DNA of 16,524 nt from Actinomycetes bacterium (GTDB taxonomy: Bacteria; Actinomycetota; Acidimicrobiia; Acidimicrobiales; Palsa-688), in contig JAKBBA010000072.1 in NCBI GenBank assembly GCA_021808665.1, positions 1-16,524 of the forward strand, read 5' to 3'. The position numbers and the translations under genes are program-made. This document shows, one piece after another, positions 13,877-16,524 of this stretch (positions are counted from its first letter, which is position 1; every line of letters starts with the position of its first letter). Below the pieces are notes generated by a model. It saw nothing but the letters and a program-made list of their open reading frames with translations. It made no database searches and was not told the origin of the DNA.

Positions 13877-14227
13877 TCAGAGGTCGAGGACAAACCGAAG
13901 CGCCTGGTCGATCGAGCGCAGTCGGTCACGGTCGATCACGCCACGCCGAGACGCCAGTCGGGCCGTCGAGATCACTCGGAGCTGGTCGCAGCGGGCATAG
14001 CAGGTACGGTCCAGCCCGCTGGCCCCGGGCTCAACTTCGACATGGCTCCGTAGTCCGTAGGCCGCCGAGGTGACGGGGGTGACTGCCACCAACCCGCCAG
14101 GCCCGTTGTGGATGATGTCGACAGAGACCACGATCGCCGGCCGCTTGAAGCCCGGCTCGTGTCCAACCGGTTGGCCCAGGTCGACGTCGTAGACCTCGCC
14201 TCGCCAGATCAAGCCAGGGGGTCCCAT
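13877..14227 (-). CDS. MazF/PemK-like toxin (mRNA endoribonuclease)
   Basis: 116 residues with the compact beta-barrel pattern of the CcdB/PemK superfamily: LIWRGEVYDVDLGQP at the start, EPGFKRPAIVVS (family Gly-x-x-Arg-Pro, Arg29), GLVAVTPVTS, YGLRSHVEVEPGASGL, CYARCDQLRVIS and a C-terminal helix ending in ALRFVLDL. MazF proteins cut mRNA at short sequences and stop growth when unneutralised. All core motifs appear intact. ATG at 14227 lies 19 bp inside the antitoxin frame; TTG at 14212, overlapping the antitoxin TGA as TTGA, gives the more family-typical N terminus MIWRGEVYD and is an equally good choice. The frame stays open to 14629, but the residues above 14227 belong to other genes and are excluded. 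Confidence 0.88.
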   Translation of the reverse strand: MGPPGLIWRGEVYDVDLGQPVGHEPGFKRPAIVVSVDIIHNGPGGLVAVTPVTSAAYGLRSHVEVEPGASGLDRTCYARCDQLRVISTARLASRRGVIDRDRLRSIDQALRFVLDL

Positions 14228-14429
14228 TCCTGGCGCTCGGCCAGGTACTCCTGCCAGCGCTCGGGGTCGTCTCGTAGGCGCTGGTAGTCCTGGTTCAGGC
14301 CACGCAGGAACTCTTGGCGCTCCAAGGCGTCGATGGCAGAGTGCAGCACCTCGGTGATCCCCTCTGCTCTGCGCGCCCGGTGCGAAGGGATGTGAATCGC
14401 AAAATCTGCCCGGCGTTGACCAGGCGGAC
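14209..14429 (-). pseudogene. MazE-like antitoxin, frameshifted (C-terminal part possibly still translated)
   Basis: The last 49 codons before the TGA at 14209-14211 encode a protein with the usual actinobacterial antitoxin C terminus: ITEVLHSAIDALERQEFLRG, then QDYQRLRDDPERWQEY and QEWDPLA, rich in charged residues, that wraps the MazF dimer. The expected DNA-binding N terminus is found in another frame (VRLVNAGQILRFTSLRTGR from 14429), so the two parts are separated by a one-base shift, most simply a lost G in the GGGG run at 14359-14362. A short product could start at GTG 14349 (46 residues), with GAGGGG 9 nt upstream. The stop overlaps the toxin start. It may be a true pseudogene, a sequencing error, or a functional truncated antitoxin. 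Confidence 0.6.
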
Positions 14430-14610
14430 GGCCGCGCCGTCCCCTCCCTCTCCCCCTCCCTCTCCCCCTCAGCCTCGACGCCGAGGGCTTGCGCCCACCT
14501 CCGGGCCGTCGACCGGTTGCAACTCGCGAGCGGCGAGGGCCACTCGGCGAAGGCGTGGCGGGTCCATGTTCCGAGCCTACGGCGTCCCGGCGGACGGCGA
14601 TGGCTAGCGG
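14430..14610. other. Region upstream of the toxin-antitoxin pair, no intact gene
   Basis: Apart from the 12-bp repeat, this stretch holds no confident gene. On the minus strand a short open frame from ATG 14567 (32 codons, ending in a TGA at the repeat) and, in the adjacent frame, RSTARRWAQALGVEAEGE, reminiscent of a helix-turn-helix, suggest decayed coding sequence. Evidence is thin. Confidence 0.3.
14441..14470. repeat. 12-bp tandem polypyrimidine/polypurine repeat, G-quadruplex-capable on the minus strand
   Basis: The plus strand is a pure C/T run with perfect 12-bp periodicity (unit CCCCTCCCTCTC, 2.5 copies). The complementary strand, sense for the toxin-antitoxin genes, has G-runs of three to five separated by one to three bases, matching a G-quadruplex pattern. 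It lies immediately upstream of the antitoxin remnant. Confidence 0.8.
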
Positions 14611-16476
14611 TCATTTTGAGGCCGGACAAGCTTCCTTGGCGGCTTGAGCGGGAATTGGACTTATACGAAACGTCGTGAATCCGATCGCCCCGAGCAGGTT
14701 CGAGACCATACGGTGGAGCGTCAGCGGACTGTCTATTGCTCGCAGGTATCGGCTCATTTCGCCGCAGGACAATGCGGCTCGCGCTGCTTCAACTTGCGCC
14801 TGGTCAGGTTGGGGAACAGGTGCGTTTACCGTCGGCCTCACAGGCAGGACATAGTCCTCGGACGCAGGAAGAAACCGTGCGTCCATCCAGACGATCGGCG
14901 CCTCTTGGGAGTGGCCGGGCCTTATCCGGTAGAGCTCGCGCAGGTGGCTACCAACCGGATTCGAAAGCGACAGCTCATCATAGATGTAGACGTTTGGTCC
15001 GGCCGCCAGACCGGCAAGTCCGACGTTAGCAACAGGAGCGATGACTTTTTCGGGAAGAATCCTAGGCACCAAGGCTTGGAGGGAGGTGTTTCCCTGCTGA
15101 CCGTTGAGCAGCAATATCGCCTGAGAGGCCGGTACTGGTGTGCCGGTCACCCTGTTCAGCGATATTCCGACGTGCTCGAAGTGTCCGAGCGTGAACTCGT
15201 CGGGAGTTACCGGGTGCGGATTCGAGGACTGGTTGATGTACCAGGCCCGCTCGTTGGCGATGCCATTGACGATCGTCGACCGTTGCGGGTAGTGAAGGAA
15301 GGCGATCGCACTCACCGACCAGCAGCAGGCGAAGCTTGCCAGAGATATCTGGGCGGCTGTTCGTAGTGGCACCCAGAACGTAAGACCGATTCCGAAGACG
15401 GCCGGTAGGAGCATCCGGGCATGCATGAAGTCGCCACCCACCCTGACCACGTAGCCACCGTCGAGTAAGGCACCGATTAGCGGTGCGGCCACCACGAGCG
15501 TGAGACGGTATCGTCTATCCGCGGTTAACCGGCCGAGCCGCCGGGCCACCACCACTGCCGCGAGGCAGAGCGGTATCCAAAGTAGGTAGGGGTCGATCAT
15601 GTCCCTGAGGTAGAGCAATCCCTGACTCCACCAAGATGACGCCGCCGTCTTGGCCAAAGCGGTGTTGGGAACGACCATCGCGAAGTAGGCCATCCGCCAC
15701 AACTCGTATAGCACGGGAAGTGCACCTGCGACGGACAGAATGCTCGCAGCCCGAGCCCAGGTAGCACTACGTGTCGTAGTAGTCGTAGTCGACACTGCTA
15801 TGAGGCCAGCTAAGAATGGCAGGCTGAACAAAATGAGGTCGGGCCGGATCAGAGGACCCAGGCCCATTACCAGAGAAGTTGTCAGGAGTGCCCGAGTCGA
15901 GGTGCGGCGACCGTTAGTATGCGATACCAGCAGGACGTACGAGCCGCCCATCCAGGCGAAAATGAGTCCGGTTTCCAACCCTGACGTGGAAAAATCCCAC
16001 GCCGCGTCTATCGAGCAGAACATCAGCATCCCGAGTGGAACGACGAGCCGGGGAATCTGTCCTTCGGCTGCGCCCGAGCCGGCCTCAACCGCCCGGCTGA
16101 GAAGCTGGCCTGCTCGTCCACCCCACCAGACACCAGCGACAGAGAACGACAAGCCGAGGAGCACCGCCCACCACTCGACCGGGAGGAACGCCAGCCAATG
16201 GAACGCAGCAAGGATCCCGACCCACAGCGGATCGGTGTAAACCTCGACGCGTTCGCCCCTGTTGTACACGGGCCCGTAGCCGCTCACGAGGTTCGAGACC
16301 ACGCGGAAATCGATGTATGCGTCGTCGGCAACCCAACGGCGGGACCAGCCCTCGAAGAGGATGACAGCCGTGGGTATAGCGACCAGCAACCGGCTAAAAC
16401 GTGTAAATCGCGATGGAAGTTGTTCACAATCCGCCGGGACGCCCCTACGATCGACAGCGGCGGTCGCAGGCGTCAC
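14611..16476 (-). CDS. AftB-like beta-(1->2) arabinofuranosyltransferase (GT-C fold membrane protein)
   Basis: 621 residues, nearly the length of mycobacterial AftB. The match is along the whole chain: SRRWVADDAYIDFRVVSNLV with the GT-C catalytic Asp pair (Asp51-Asp52), GPVYNRGERVEVYTDPLW, WDFSTSGLETGL, ELWRMAYFAMVVPNTALAKT, a VRVGGDFMHARMLLP loop, VNGIANERAWYINQSSNPHP, and the C-terminal DSPLTLHRMVSNLLGAIGF. About ten hydrophobic helices come first, then a large extracytoplasmic domain. AftB adds terminal beta-(1->2) arabinofuranose from decaprenyl-phosphoryl-arabinose to arabinogalactan/lipoarabinomannan; this protein is a homologue, but orthology and substrate are not certain. The start is GTG at 16476 and the next 30 residues are weakly conserved, so it could be later. 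A threonine-rich run (about 230-237) lies in a loop. Confidence 0.88.
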   Translation of the reverse strand: MTPATAAVDRRGVPADCEQLPSRFTRFSRLLVAIPTAVILFEGWSRRWVADDAYIDFRVVSNLVSGYGPVYNRGERVEVYTDPLWVGILAAFHWLAFLPVEWWAVLLGLSFSVAGVWWGGRAGQLLSRAVEAGSGAAEGQIPRLVVPLGMLMFCSIDAAWDFSTSGLETGLIFAWMGGSYVLLVSHTNGRRTSTRALLTTSLVMGLGPLIRPDLILFSLPFLAGLIAVSTTTTTTRSATWARAASILSVAGALPVLYELWRMAYFAMVVPNTALAKTAASSWWSQGLLYLRDMIDPYLLWIPLCLAAVVVARRLGRLTADRRYRLTLVVAAPLIGALLDGGYVVRVGGDFMHARMLLPAVFGIGLTFWVPLRTAAQISLASFACCWSVSAIAFLHYPQRSTIVNGIANERAWYINQSSNPHPVTPDEFTLGHFEHVGISLNRVTGTPVPASQAILLLNGQQGNTSLQALVPRILPEKVIAPVANVGLAGLAAGPNVYIYDELSLSNPVGSHLRELYRIRPGHSQEAPIVWMDARFLPASEDYVLPVRPTVNAPVPQPDQAQVEAARAALSCGEMSRYLRAIDSPLTLHRMVSNLLGAIGFTTFRISPIPAQAAKEACPASK

Positions 16477-16524
16477 CTAGCGTTCTTCGGATTTCTCGTC
16501 AGTTACCTTGATTGCTGAACAAAA

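Noticed and set aside
13725..14053. Plus-strand small open frames after the TIGR03086 gene
   Set aside because: They overlap the toxin gene in antisense, have no recognisable motif and no convincing ribosome site.
14228..14629. N-terminal extension of the MazF-like frame
   Set aside because: It is low-complexity and Pro/Arg-rich, lies opposite or across the antitoxin region and repeat, and is unlike MazF. The toxin starts at 14227 or 14212.
14644..15366. 240-codon plus-strand frame opposite the AftB-like gene
   Set aside because: The minus-strand protein matches AftB throughout; the opposite frame is an Arg-rich shadow.

Overview
The window is GC-rich chromosomal DNA that most resembles an actinobacterium. 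The indicators are a DUF4032 kinase-fold protein, a TIGR03086 (mycothiol/maleylpyruvate-isomerase type) protein, a close relative of the mycobacterial arabinosyltransferase AftB, frequent GTG and TTG starts, and dense gene packing with 4-nt stop/start overlaps. I cannot name the species. I see no rRNA, tRNA, insertion sequence, phage gene or CRISPR array.

Layout. (1) 1-1040, minus: the 5' part of a DUF4032/WaaP-like kinase-fold gene that runs off the left edge. (2) 1305-2624, plus: a DEAD-box RNA helicase. (3) 2605-6081: a tryptophan-degradation (kynurenine) locus. An AsnC/Lrp-type regulator on the minus strand faces a coupled plus-strand set: a polytopic membrane protein, tryptophan 2,3-dioxygenase and kynureninase. 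A 19-bp imperfect palindrome in the divergent gap is a plausible operator. (4) 6211-13014: a cell-surface glycan region. A plus-strand glycosyltransferase, whose only well-placed start is ACG behind a perfect Shine-Dalgarno sequence, converges on a tightly packed five-gene minus-strand operon. In transcription order the operon is a GT4 glycosyltransferase, a double alpha/beta-hydrolase, a Wzt-type ABC ATPase with a C-terminal glycan-recognition domain, a Wzm-type permease and a GT2 glycosyltransferase. (5) 13116-13721, plus: a TIGR03086-family protein. (6) 13877-14429, minus: a MazF-like toxin gene behind a damaged or truncated antitoxin gene and a G-rich 12-bp repeat. (7) 14611-16476, minus: an AftB-like GT-C arabinofuranosyltransferase.

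How the genes work together. In the kynurenine locus the two enzymes cover steps one and three of tryptophan to anthranilate. The formamidase for step two is not in the window, and the membrane protein is a candidate transporter for a pathway metabolite. In the glycan region, glycosyltransferases would build a lipid-linked polymer, the Wzm/Wzt pair would flip it across the membrane, and the AftB-like enzyme could add arabinose on the outer face. The double hydrolase may modify the polymer or its carrier.

Most worth a second look: the start-less glycosyltransferase with a perfect ribosome binding site, the duplicated membrane protein in the kynurenine operon, the fused hydrolase with one non-canonical active site, the toxin with a frameshifted antitoxin, and two mutually exclusive hairpins that share the GT4 start codon.
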